Origin: Verrucomicrobiia bacterium
Lineage (GTDB): Bacteria > Verrucomicrobiota > Verrucomicrobiia > Limisphaerales > CAIMTB01
Reading direction: 5' to 3'
Length of the DNA stretch: 64,000 nucleotides
NCBI GenBank assembly: GCA_019634625.1
Contig: JAHCBA010000003.1
Location: forward strand, 62,001 to 126,000
Numbering within the stretch: position 1 is the first letter of the stretch; every line of letters begins with the position of its first letter. Made by a program: the position numbers and the translations under genes. The notes beneath the pieces were generated by a model that searched no databases, was not told the DNA's origin, and saw nothing but the letters and a program-made list of their open reading frames with translations. Shown piece by piece: positions 1 to 7,116 of this stretch.

Positions 1-1
1 C

Positions 2-235
2 CTGATCCTGAACACCACCGACGGCGGTCTGAAGCGCCATGCCGGAGCTCTGTCGTGGGAGGTTCAGGTCGGGTCGAGTACCGCCGCGAAGGTCGGCTTC
101 CACGGGGCTACGCCCACCGCCCAGCGAGCGAACGCCGATCAGGCCGAGGCCACCGACCTCGCCAGCGTCATCACCCTCGCGAACGAGTTGCGGGCGGCGA
201 TGGTTGAAAAGGGTTTGGTCAACGGCGGACCGTAG
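2..235 (+). CDS. Phage tail-end protein, copy 1 (3' part only)
   Basis: This is the C-terminal ~77 residues of a protein whose start lies outside the window. It reads LILNTTDGGLKRHAG... to ...MVEKGLVNGGP and aligns without gaps to the C-termini of the complete 180-residue proteins at 4268-4810 and 46878-47420. In those copies the gene directly follows the tail-tip gene, so it is probably a small tail-tip or fibre-associated phage protein; its biochemical role is unknown. The three copies differ at many positions, which suggests separate related phages rather than a recent duplication. Downstream comes non-phage cargo. Confidence 0.8.
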   Translation: MILNTTDGGLKRHAGALSWEVQVGSSTAAKVGFHGATPTAQRANADQAEATDLASVITLANELRAAMVEKGLVNGGP

Positions 236-292
236 ATGGCGGACGCTATTAAGAGAAATGCCGAGCTACGCAATTCAGCCGCATTTGGCCGA

Positions 293-895
293 CTAGATCA
301 CGGCCAGAACTCCACCGAGCGAAGACATTCTAATCTTGCCCGTTAGGCTCTCCAGCCTCTCACGCTGCGTCTCACTGATGGCATTGGGGTTTTCATCACG
401 AATCAACTCGGCCCTTCGGATCCAAAGCTCCGCAATATCCGGTCGGCCGAGTTCCTCTGCATGCTGAACAACTTTCAAGCACTCGTCGAATCGCTCAGTT
501 GGGACTACATTTCCGGTCAACTTCTTTCGGGCATCATCGGTAAGAGCCGACAATGCACGATAACCCAAGTCCCGTCTAACTGCCCGAAGCAGCGCACGCT
601 CGACTTCCAAATCCGACAACTCACGTAACCGAAACACCTCGTCAGCCGCAGATTTCAAGACTTGAGCAAAACGAGAGAGCTCGGCTTTTGCATAGTCTAC
701 AAGTTTAACTTCTCTATCTCCATCCTTTATCGTTGCATTAGATCTAGCATTGCCAGGTGTCTTTCCCAAGAGTTCCTCAAGCGCAGTGACTGCCTCAGGA
801 GGGAGTTCACGCGAGAGCAACTCCACGTATCGCATCAGCAATGGGTCCAATGTGGTCGCAGCCCGCAAGTCTTGCTCAACCGCTGTTCTTTCCAT
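293..895 (-). CDS. Hypothetical protein, cargo gene
   Basis: A 200-residue soluble protein begins with MERTAVEQDL at 895. The open frame extends upstream to 1027, but those residues look non-native and overlap the propeller gene on the other strand. It is largely helical and charged, with no signal peptide, membrane segment or motif I recognise. It lies convergent to the phage tail gene at 2-235 and divergent from the propeller gene at 999, in the slot that holds cargo in the related elements. Its codon use is less GC-rich than the phage genes, which is consistent with separate acquisition. Function unknown. Confidence 0.5.
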   Translation of the reverse strand: MERTAVEQDLRAATTLDPLLMRYVELLSRELPPEAVTALEELLGKTPGNARSNATIKDGDREVKLVDYAKAELSRFAQVLKSAADEVFRLRELSDLEVERALLRAVRRDLGYRALSALTDDARKKLTGNVVPTERFDECLKVVQHAEELGRPDIAELWIRRAELIRDENPNAISETQRERLESLTGKIRMSSLGGVLAVI

Positions 896-998
896 TAACC
901 GGTCCTGTCTAGATTCTTGGCACAAACGATGCTTGCGGGCCTGCCGAAGTTGCACAAACGGACTTGCCCGAATGGAGGTATTGCTTAGGCTGCGAGAA

Positions 999-2354
999 AT
1001 GAAAACCCGACCCCACGAATGGAACAAAGATACCCTCCTGGTCTTGTTTATCGTTGGCGCCAGTCAGACGATCTTCGCTGCCGCGGACGAGCATTGGGAT
1101 GGACGCGTCGGATATCCTGGCGTTACTGATGCTGTCGGAGTCGTGGGAGTTGCTGAGCACCAGGGGGATCTGTATGTGTTTGGTTCATTCCATTCGGTGG
1201 GCGGCATTACCGCCACGAACATCGCTCGATGGAAGGGGGGTGATTGGTCGCCATTGGGGGAAGGCGTTGGCAGCAGGACTGTTAGCGCCGCAGCAAGCGA
1301 TGGCAGGTACCTGTATGCCGGAGGGTTCTTTGCAAGCGCGGGAGGCGTTACGGCCAATAACATTGCGCGCTGGGATGGAACAAATTGGTCATCCTTGGGA
1401 GAAGGTGTCAACGGGTCCGTTCGGTCCATTGTGGCGAGCGGCAGCAGCGTTTTTGCAGCGGGTTTGTTCACAAATGCTAGTGGGACCACAGCAAACAATG
1501 TAGCTCAGTGGGATGGCGCGAAATGGTTGGCCCTAGGTGACGGAATTGCGCCAATTGTTCAAAATAGCTTCTATCTTGGCACCGTTCATAGCCTGGCGGT
1601 TGATAGCACGAATCTGATCGTTGGAGGCAGTTTCCGAAGGGCAGGAAACGTCGCCGCAATGAATATTGCCAGGTGGAATGGTTCCGAATGGCAAGCCCTT
1701 GGGGGAGGGCTCCGCGTTATTGATGCATCCAATCCTTTGTATCCAGAAAACGGGAATGTCAGTGCGCTGGCTGTGATGAATGGGTTCATTTACGCCGGAG
1801 GAGATTTTCGGTTGGCCGGCGACATAAACGCCACCAATATCGCTCGATGGAGCGGTGACACCGGCTGGCAACCGGTGGGAAATGGGAGAAATGACCCGAG
1901 TATTTCCGCGTTGGTTCCCAATGGAAATACGCTCTATGCGGGAGGTTCATTTCTAATGATCGGCGGAGTTCAGGTCAATCGCATCGCCCTGTGGGATGGC
2001 AACACATGGGCTCCCCTCGGAAACGGCATCCAATGGGGCGATGGGATCAAGAATTTAGCTGTATCCGGTGACCGACTGTTCGTCGGCGGCCATTTTTGGG
2101 CTGCCGGAGGCAAACCCTCGACTAACGTTGCGATTTGGAACATCCCCCACGCCCTGAGCATCGAGCACCAGCGTGGTCAGGTGCGGATCCGATGGCCGGC
2201 GACGGGCAGCAACTATGTGCTGGAAGCGAAAAGCGCCATGCACGAGACGAATTGGTCGGAAGTTTCGGGAATCGGCGCCGTCGACAGGGACCAATGGGTC
2301 GTCCATGATCTCGTGGAGAACCACAACCGCTTTTATCGCCTTCGCCGAGAGTGA
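999..2354 (+). CDS. Secreted beta-propeller repeat protein
   Basis: The 451-residue protein starts at ATG 999, giving MKTRPHEWNK followed by a hydrophobic stretch ending near SQTIFA, a likely Sec signal peptide. An earlier ATG at 972 is possible. The body contains about seven repeats of ~45-55 residues with the pattern G-(G/D)-F-x-x-A-G-G-x-x-x-x-N-I-A-R-W-x-G-x-x-W-x-x-L-G, typical of extracytoplasmic beta-propellers. The last ~65 residues (RIRWPATGSNYVLEAK...FYRLR) form a beta-rich tail like those of secreted Verrucomicrobiota proteins. It has no catalytic motif, so a surface or binding role is inferred. It sits among phage remnants and is probably cargo. Confidence 0.75.
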   Translation: MKTRPHEWNKDTLLVLFIVGASQTIFAAADEHWDGRVGYPGVTDAVGVVGVAEHQGDLYVFGSFHSVGGITATNIARWKGGDWSPLGEGVGSRTVSAAASDGRYLYAGGFFASAGGVTANNIARWDGTNWSSLGEGVNGSVRSIVASGSSVFAAGLFTNASGTTANNVAQWDGAKWLALGDGIAPIVQNSFYLGTVHSLAVDSTNLIVGGSFRRAGNVAAMNIARWNGSEWQALGGGLRVIDASNPLYPENGNVSALAVMNGFIYAGGDFRLAGDINATNIARWSGDTGWQPVGNGRNDPSISALVPNGNTLYAGGSFLMIGGVQVNRIALWDGNTWAPLGNGIQWGDGIKNLAVSGDRLFVGGHFWAAGGKPSTNVAIWNIPHALSIEHQRGQVRIRWPATGSNYVLEAKSAMHETNWSEVSGIGAVDRDQWVVHDLVENHNRFYRLRRE

Positions 2355-2566
2355 GGTCCGTATCGAGGCCTAGTTTTTGCTCATGAGTGTGTAACAGTTC
2401 GAGATACCTGCGTATCCAAGTCTTCGATGGAGCCCCCTTTGGGCGTCGCGAACGCGGTCGGCCGGCGTGCCTGGATGTGTCTGTTGTCGGCGGCGCCTCT
2501 TCCGACCGTGACCACACCGGCCTTATTCTCGCGTCGGTCGACCGATTTTCAGGAGGCGTCGACACC

Positions 2567-2665
2567 ATGTACGGGTACTACACCGCCGTGGACTTAGCCA
2601 CAATCACCTATTCGGATTCGACCCCCAGCATGTCGAACGTTTATGATCGGCAGGGTCGTCGGCTG
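2567..2665 (+). pseudogene. Rhs/YD-repeat protein fragment
   Basis: The translation YGYYTAVDLATITYSDS followed by NVYDRQGRRLT matches the YD-repeat signature of Rhs-type surface or toxin proteins. Only about 33 codons remain. A TGA at 2664 in the frame of the neighbouring gene and a switch to phage tail sequence at 2668 show that the fragment has been cut by recombination. No start, partner domain or toxin tip is visible. It marks the junction between cargo DNA and a phage remnant. Confidence 0.5.
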
Positions 2666-2667
2666 AC

Positions 2668-4271
2668 CGGAAGGCCTGGGCATCTCGCCCGTCCTGACCA
2701 CGGCCACGTCGATCAACCAGGTTCTCGGCGCCTTGATCGAAAGCATCGACGCCTTCCCGGTCATCAATCCGGCAACGGGCCGGATCGGCCTCCGGCTGGT
2801 GCGGGACGGGACGGCGGTGCGAGGTTGGACCGAGAACGACTTCACCGCGGCCCCGGACCTCGATGCCACCGGCTGGTCGGACACCGTCAACCACCTGACC
2901 GTCCGGTTCACTAACCGCGACAAAGGCTGGGCGGCCGATGGGGTTTCCTTCCGCGACCGCGGCAACTTCGCCCTCACCGGCAGTGCCCGGACCAAGGTCG
3001 TCGAACGCCCCTGGGTCACCCAGCAGGCGGTTGCCTGGCGTATCGCCGCCAGCCTGGGGCGGCAGTCAGCCCTCCCCGTGATGTCCGGTACCTGCCGGGT
3101 CCGCAGGCCGTCCATGACCGGGGTGGGTGTCGGCGACCTGGTCACCCTGACGCATGACGCAGCCGGCCTGGAGGCACTCAAGGTCCGGATCGCCGAGGTC
3201 ACCGTGGACCGGCCCGACTCTGGTGAGGTCGGCATCCGCTGGAAGGAAGACCGGGGCTGACTCAACGCCGTGCCCACGGTCGTCACCCCCGACGAGGTCA
3301 CGCCAGAGGGCGCCTACGCCGCCCAGCCTCTCCTGGCCAATGTCGCCATCGAACTGCCCTACGGCTACCTCCAGGAACCGCGCCCTTCGATCCTGTTTCT
3401 GCCCGCCCGTGGCGACCCCTTGAGCGGCGGGTTCCACGCCTACTGGGAACGGACCACCGACTCGTTCGTTCAGGTCGCCGGCAGCTCCACCTTCGCCATG
3501 AAGGCCACGCTGAACGACGGCTTGGGCGCCGGGACCTTGGCCGGTGCCACCCTCGACCTGACCTTCAGCGGGGACGACTGGATGATCGAAGAAACCACCG
3601 TCGAGGAGGCCCTGGCCACCCAACCCCTGCGGGTGTTCCTCGGCTCCGAGATCCTGGTCGGCTACGACGCCGAACTGATCGGTCCCAAGCGGTACAGCCT
3701 GAAGGTCTTCCGGGAATGGTTCGGCACCCGGGCTGAAATCCACCCGGCGGGGGCTGCGGCCTACGTCCTCCAGTTGGGCATCGAACCCCCAGCCCTCTGG
3801 ACAGCCGATCTGACTGAGGGGACGGCACGCTTCAAGGAGCAACCCTACCTCCTGGCCCACGAACTCGACCTGGCCACCTGCCCGGCCATCGAGGTCAACA
3901 TCCAACGCCGAGCTCAACGCCCCGCCGCCCCCACCAACCTTCGCGTGTTCGAGGACGGCGCCCACCCCACCTACACCACCGGACAAGCCATCGCCGTCAA
4001 CTGGACCCCGACCAGCGAGCTGCGCTTCGGGTTCAACGTCGTCCAGAACCTCGAATGCCGGGCAGATGCAACGGTCCTCCAGGTCCTGACTACGGCGGGC
4101 CTGTTGATGGGCGAGATCGCCTTCGCGGGCAATGCCGGCCCGGTGACGATCACCAACGCCCAACTGGTCGCCCTGCTGGGCTCCGAGACCGACTTCAAGC
4201 TGCGGGCCTACTACTCCTTGGCCGGCCTGCGGAGCCTGAACTTCGACGAAATCACCGTGAGGAAACTATGA
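2668..4271 (+). pseudogene. Phage tail-tip protein, 5'-truncated with internal stop
   Basis: From 2668 the sequence is colinear with the C-terminal ~530 residues of the complete tail-tip protein at 44587-46881 (EGLGISPVL..., then IESIDAFPVINPATG...). Roughly the first 235 residues are missing, replaced by an Rhs scrap. At 3258-3260 the intact copy's WKEDRGW has its last Trp codon changed to TGA, splitting the frame into two pieces; the downstream frame stays open and in register to 4271. This is a decayed copy from an older related prophage. Its stop still overlaps the ATG of the next gene by ATGA, as in the intact prophage. Confidence 0.85.
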
Positions 4272-4810
4272 GCACCATCGCCCCCGGACGCCTCTTCAAC
4301 GTCACCGACGCCGCCAGCTTCGTCGCCCTGTCCCAGCAGAACTGGGTCATCGCCTCGGAAGAGATCTTCCGCCGCGTCCCCACCTACCAGAACGGGAGCC
4401 CGAACGCCCTGAACGGCCCGCCGACCTCCGGGACGTGGAATGCGGGCGACTTTTGGCGCGACCAGAACCGGGCCGAGTTCGTTTGCACGGTGGCCGGCAC
4501 GCCCGGGACCTGGCGGCAGATTACGCCGGCAGCGGTCACAGCCGATCCCGCGGGCGGGCCGTTTCCGGTCGGGTACCTGATCCTGAACATCGCCGACGGC
4601 GGACTGAAGCGCCACGCCGGGAGCCTGTCGTGGGAAGTTCAGGTTGGCGCGAGCACCGCTGCCAAGATCGGCTTCCACGGTGCGACACCCACCGCACAGC
4701 GCGCCAACGGCAACCAAGCGGCCGCCACCGACCTCGCCAGCGTCATCTCCCTCGCCAACGAGTTGCGGGCGGCGATGCTAGAGAAGGGCCTAATCAAGGG
4801 AGAGGCCTGA
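4268..4810 (+). CDS. Phage tail-end protein, copy 2
   Basis: This intact 180-residue protein begins MSTIAPGRLFNVTDAASFVA. It is clearly homologous, over its full length and with no gaps, to the protein at 46878-47420 and to the partial copy at 2-235. The ATG overlaps the stop of the tail-tip pseudogene (ATGA). The family has no known catalytic motif. The N-terminal part (LFNVTDAASFVALSQQNW...) and position after the tail-tip gene suggest a fibre-base or adaptor protein. The upstream gene is broken, so this copy is probably non-functional for phage assembly. The EcoRV-type cassette follows 48 bases downstream in convergent orientation. Confidence 0.8.
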   Translation: MSTIAPGRLFNVTDAASFVALSQQNWVIASEEIFRRVPTYQNGSPNALNGPPTSGTWNAGDFWRDQNRAEFVCTVAGTPGTWRQITPAAVTADPAGGPFPVGYLILNIADGGLKRHAGSLSWEVQVGASTAAKIGFHGATPTAQRANGNQAAATDLASVISLANELRAAMLEKGLIKGEA

Positions 4811-4857
4811 GCCAACGGTAACGAAACCAGCGCAGCAAGCGACACGGCGGGGCAGCC

Positions 4858-5772
4858 TTAGCTCGCACCGATGTCAAGTAGAGCGAGTTGCTGTGGCTTC
4901 TTCTTGATCCCGTGATTGTGGGAGTCGAATGCACCACAATCGAAGTTGCATATCAGCGCTTCGACTATTGAGCGTCGGTTCTCCTCTTTAGGACCCGAAT
5001 GATAGAAATGATCGCGAGTCAGAATATTGAAACTCCTCCAATATTTCTGAATGGCAATGTTTTCTCTGAAGTCATTGTGATGCCATGAGGAGACAATAAA
5101 CCGCGCTTTAGTCTCCGACAATGCCTGCGACAATCGGCGCTCATCATCCTCAGTCCAACTATTGTAGTAGTCCGTGTGGCGACCAAGGTATGGCGGATCA
5201 CAATAGATCAAATCACCGACTTCAGCCTGACCGATGATTTCGCTGTAATCGCAACATTGAAAGCTCCAGGTGGGTCGCATAGCCTTACCAACCCAAGCAA
5301 CCTGATTGGCAATTTTGGTGATGTATGAGGGGGCGAAGCGATCTGGCTTCTTGCAAAACGGAATGTTCCAATTCCCCTTCTTGGAAAACCTCATCATTCC
5401 GTTAAACCCTGCGCGCGATAGAAATAGAAAGTCCAACTCAGAACCCAACTCATTGAATCGGTCTCGAACAAGCCGGTAGTGAGCATAGCCCGCATCGTCA
5501 GCGTTTCGCAAAAGTTGGCCTTCCCCCTTGAGGAAGTCTCTCACGACCGTTGGGGTGATCCGTTGAGCCTGGATAGCCGAGTAGAAATTGATAATATGCG
5601 GGTTCGAATCAGCAAACACCGCAACCTTGGGATGCATGTTGAATCCCACCACACCGCTTCCCATGAAGGGCTCTATCCATCGTCTGAATCCTTCCCCTGC
5701 GACTTCCCGGATCCACGGGACGAGCTTCGTTTTTATGCCCTGGCACTTCAGCGGAGGAACCGTAGTCTTCAT
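4858..5772 (-). CDS. Adenine-N6 DNA methyltransferase, EcoRV-type partner (D12/Dam class)
   Basis: The 304-residue protein has the D12-class layout: motif I PFMGSGVVG near residues 35-43 (SAM binding) and motif IV DPPY at about 192-195 (catalysis). M.EcoRV and Dam belong to this class. Its ATG overlaps the stop of the EcoRV-like endonuclease gene by four bases (ATGA), so the two are translationally coupled with the endonuclease first. It should methylate the adenine of the cognate site to protect host DNA; GATATC is inferred from the partner. The cassette is visibly AT-richer than the phage genes around it, a sign of independent transfer. Confidence 0.9.
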   Translation of the reverse strand: MKTTVPPLKCQGIKTKLVPWIREVAGEGFRRWIEPFMGSGVVGFNMHPKVAVFADSNPHIINFYSAIQAQRITPTVVRDFLKGEGQLLRNADDAGYAHYRLVRDRFNELGSELDFLFLSRAGFNGMMRFSKKGNWNIPFCKKPDRFAPSYITKIANQVAWVGKAMRPTWSFQCCDYSEIIGQAEVGDLIYCDPPYLGRHTDYYNSWTEDDERRLSQALSETKARFIVSSWHHNDFRENIAIQKYWRSFNILTRDHFYHSGPKEENRRSIVEALICNFDCGAFDSHNHGIKKKPQQLALLDIGAS

Positions 5773-6620
5773 GCTTCTTCATCTCCGGGTTCGTCTTCGC
5801 CCAACTTTTTTATTTCGTCTTCATGCTGAGTTAAAGACTCGATTCCCTTCGTCTTATATTCCAGATAGGTCTTGATAGATGTGTAAGGCCGCTCGATCTC
5901 CAGCGCTTTGGCCATGTCTTTGGTGAGATAGTACATCCAATAGTCGTCGTAGACATCCTCGCCCAGGACGCTGAAGGGCCCTGTTCCATTAACCAGTTCG
6001 GATATTTTTTGGCACGATCCAATGTTCTTGGTATTCCCGCTCCCAGGGCGACCAACCGCGAGTTTGTATTTTGGTTGAGCGAAAAACCTAAAGGAATGAA
6101 TCACCGATGGAATCTTCTCTAGATCATCCAACATGTAAACTGCGCGTTCATCAATCGCTTCGAGGCACTGGGTATAGATAACTCCAAGAACGAAGTGACC
6201 GGTGTAATCACCGTATGCGTACCGGGTATTCTTAGTGCTCTTACGATTGCGGAAGTAACCCGTAAAGGCGCCCAAGGTCATTCCATTGACGGTATCAGCT
6301 CCTGTGCGGTAAGTGCTTTTCACATCGACCGCGAACTTCGCGCCAGTGGTTTCGTCAACAAATGAAATGTCCGGGTAGAAATTCTGCTGAGGCGATAGAT
6401 CCAAGCGCAGTCCGTGTTTCTTGCCGAATTCTGCGAACATTGGAAAAAGCAGAAGCTCCAAAACCTTCGAGACGATTTTGGTGTCAACCGAGATGGTATA
6501 GATGCGCTTATGGACATCGATAAACCCCTTGATGATCCACTGACCTTCGTCTGTCGCTACGGCTTTGGCGAACCGATCGGTTTCCCCTTGCAGGGCGTCG
6601 AGGAAGGCTTCCTTCGTCAT
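5769..6620 (-). CDS. Type II restriction endonuclease, EcoRV family
   Basis: Starting at ATG 6620 (MTKEAFLDALQGE), the 283-residue protein matches the EcoRV fold along its length. It has DTKIVSKVLELL near 46-57, QQNFYPDISF with the metal-binding Asp at 84, AVDVKSTY with Asp99 and Lys101 (equivalent to EcoRV D74, D90 and K92), and GSGNTKNIGS at 193-202 matching EcoRV's DNA-recognition loop. It should cut double-stranded DNA, probably at or near GATATC with blunt ends. The ORF extends upstream to 6683, but EcoRV's N-terminus aligns with 6620. It ends next to the attachment repeat, as cargo of the older element. Confidence 0.92.
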   Translation of the reverse strand: MTKEAFLDALQGETDRFAKAVATDEGQWIIKGFIDVHKRIYTISVDTKIVSKVLELLLFPMFAEFGKKHGLRLDLSPQQNFYPDISFVDETTGAKFAVDVKSTYRTGADTVNGMTLGAFTGYFRNRKSTKNTRYAYGDYTGHFVLGVIYTQCLEAIDERAVYMLDDLEKIPSVIHSFRFFAQPKYKLAVGRPGSGNTKNIGSCQKISELVNGTGPFSVLGEDVYDDYWMYYLTKDMAKALEIERPYTSIKTYLEYKTKGIESLTQHEDEIKKLGEDEPGDEEA

Positions 6621-6888
6621 TGTCGTGGGAGTTTGAAACCGCGCTGACGAAAATCCGATTTGTTTCTGAGGTGGAGCTCGCACCGCGGTGCTATTCCCAC
6701 GGTCTGGCGCGTGCGGCAGCGAGTTTGAACCTCAGCCCTTCAGGCCTTTGTTCCAAAATGAACCCATGATTGGCGGGGCTTTCGGGCCAAATTATTTGGC
6801 AAAAATTTGGAAACGCGCCCGAGTGCACCCCTGTGCGCCCCAGCGCGCCCAAATGCCAGGGAAAATCAGGAAGCGTGCCAGAAAAGCA

Positions 6889-6914
6889 AGAAAGCCGCTG
6901 GAGGCCAGCGGCTT
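6889..6914 (-). terminator. Intrinsic terminator of the tRNA transcript, copy 1
   Basis: A perfect 10-bp stem (AAGCCGCTGG at 6892-6901 and CCAGCGGCTT at 6905-6914) has a 3-base loop. On the minus strand it is followed by TTTCTTGCTTTTC. It lies ~25 bp beyond the 3' end of the tRNA fragment and is preserved in the second repeat (53947-53969), so it is probably the tRNA gene's own terminator. Confidence 0.7.
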
Positions 6915-6938
6915 AAGTCGTTGCGGTGCAACGGAAAT

Positions 6939-6983
6939 TGGTTGCGGGGCTAGGATTTGAACCTAGGACCTTCAGGTTATGAG
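6939..6983 (-). other. Initiator tRNA-Met (CAU) 3' fragment at attachment site
   Basis: Read on the minus strand, this is GGCTCATAACCTGAAGG followed by a T-arm CTAGG-TTCAAAT-CCTAG, then CCCCGCA, A and CCA. It closely matches the 3' half of bacterial initiator tRNA-Met, including the CAU anticodon (6979-6981) and the CCCCGCAACCA end. The 5' half is absent: beyond the anticodon loop the sequence does not pair with the anticodon 3' strand. It is therefore a remnant created by integration, not a working tRNA. Confidence 0.85.
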
Positions 6984-7064
6984 CCGAAGGCGGCATACCT
7001 GATTACCAATCTCTTAGGCCGGGTCCGGCCCGATTTATTTGGCAATTGTTTGGTTCGACTCGAA

Positions 7065-7110
7065 AAGTGCGCCCCAGCGCACCCGAACGCACCCCAGTGC
7101 GCCCAACGAA
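7065..7110 (+). repeat. Ten-bp iterated motif (candidate integrase arm sites)
   Basis: Four adjacent ~10-bp units (GTGCGCCCCA, GCGCACCCGA, ACGCACCCCA, GTGCGCCCAA) lie between the attachment core and the integrase start. Three similar units occur on the other side of the core near 6820-6849 and again near 53876-53905. Short iterated motifs flanking the core and next to the integrase gene resemble arm-type binding sites of tyrosine integrases. The role is inferred. Confidence 0.5.
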
Positions 7111-7116
7111 CCGAGT

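Larger units (their letters stand above)
6724..6983. repeat. Attachment-site direct repeat, copy 1
   Basis: About 260 bp here recur at 53780-54038 in the same orientation with few mismatches and one single-base indel. Identity starts near TTGAACCTCAGCCCTTCAGG and stops abruptly in the anticodon loop of a partial tRNA gene. Copy 1 continues CCGAAGGC; copy 2 continues GCCAAGGC. An integrase gene begins about 130 bp past the break in both places. This is the signature of site-specific integration into a tRNA gene, and the two copies bound the ~47 kb prophage. Confidence 0.88.

Noticed and set aside
39-296. 85-codon Arg/Pro/Ser-rich open frame at the left edge
   Set aside because: It overlaps the clearly coding tail gene fragment (2-235) in another frame, and its composition is typical of an out-of-frame GC-rich shadow.
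2387-2914. 175-codon frame joining Rhs scrap to phage sequence as one real protein
   Set aside because: After 2668 it is out of frame with the tail-tip homology, so the continuing translation is meaningless.
6939-7022. Complete tRNA gene at attachment site 1
   Set aside because: Only the 3' half is tRNA-like; beyond the anticodon loop there is no matching D-arm or acceptor 5' strand. The same holds at 53994-54038.
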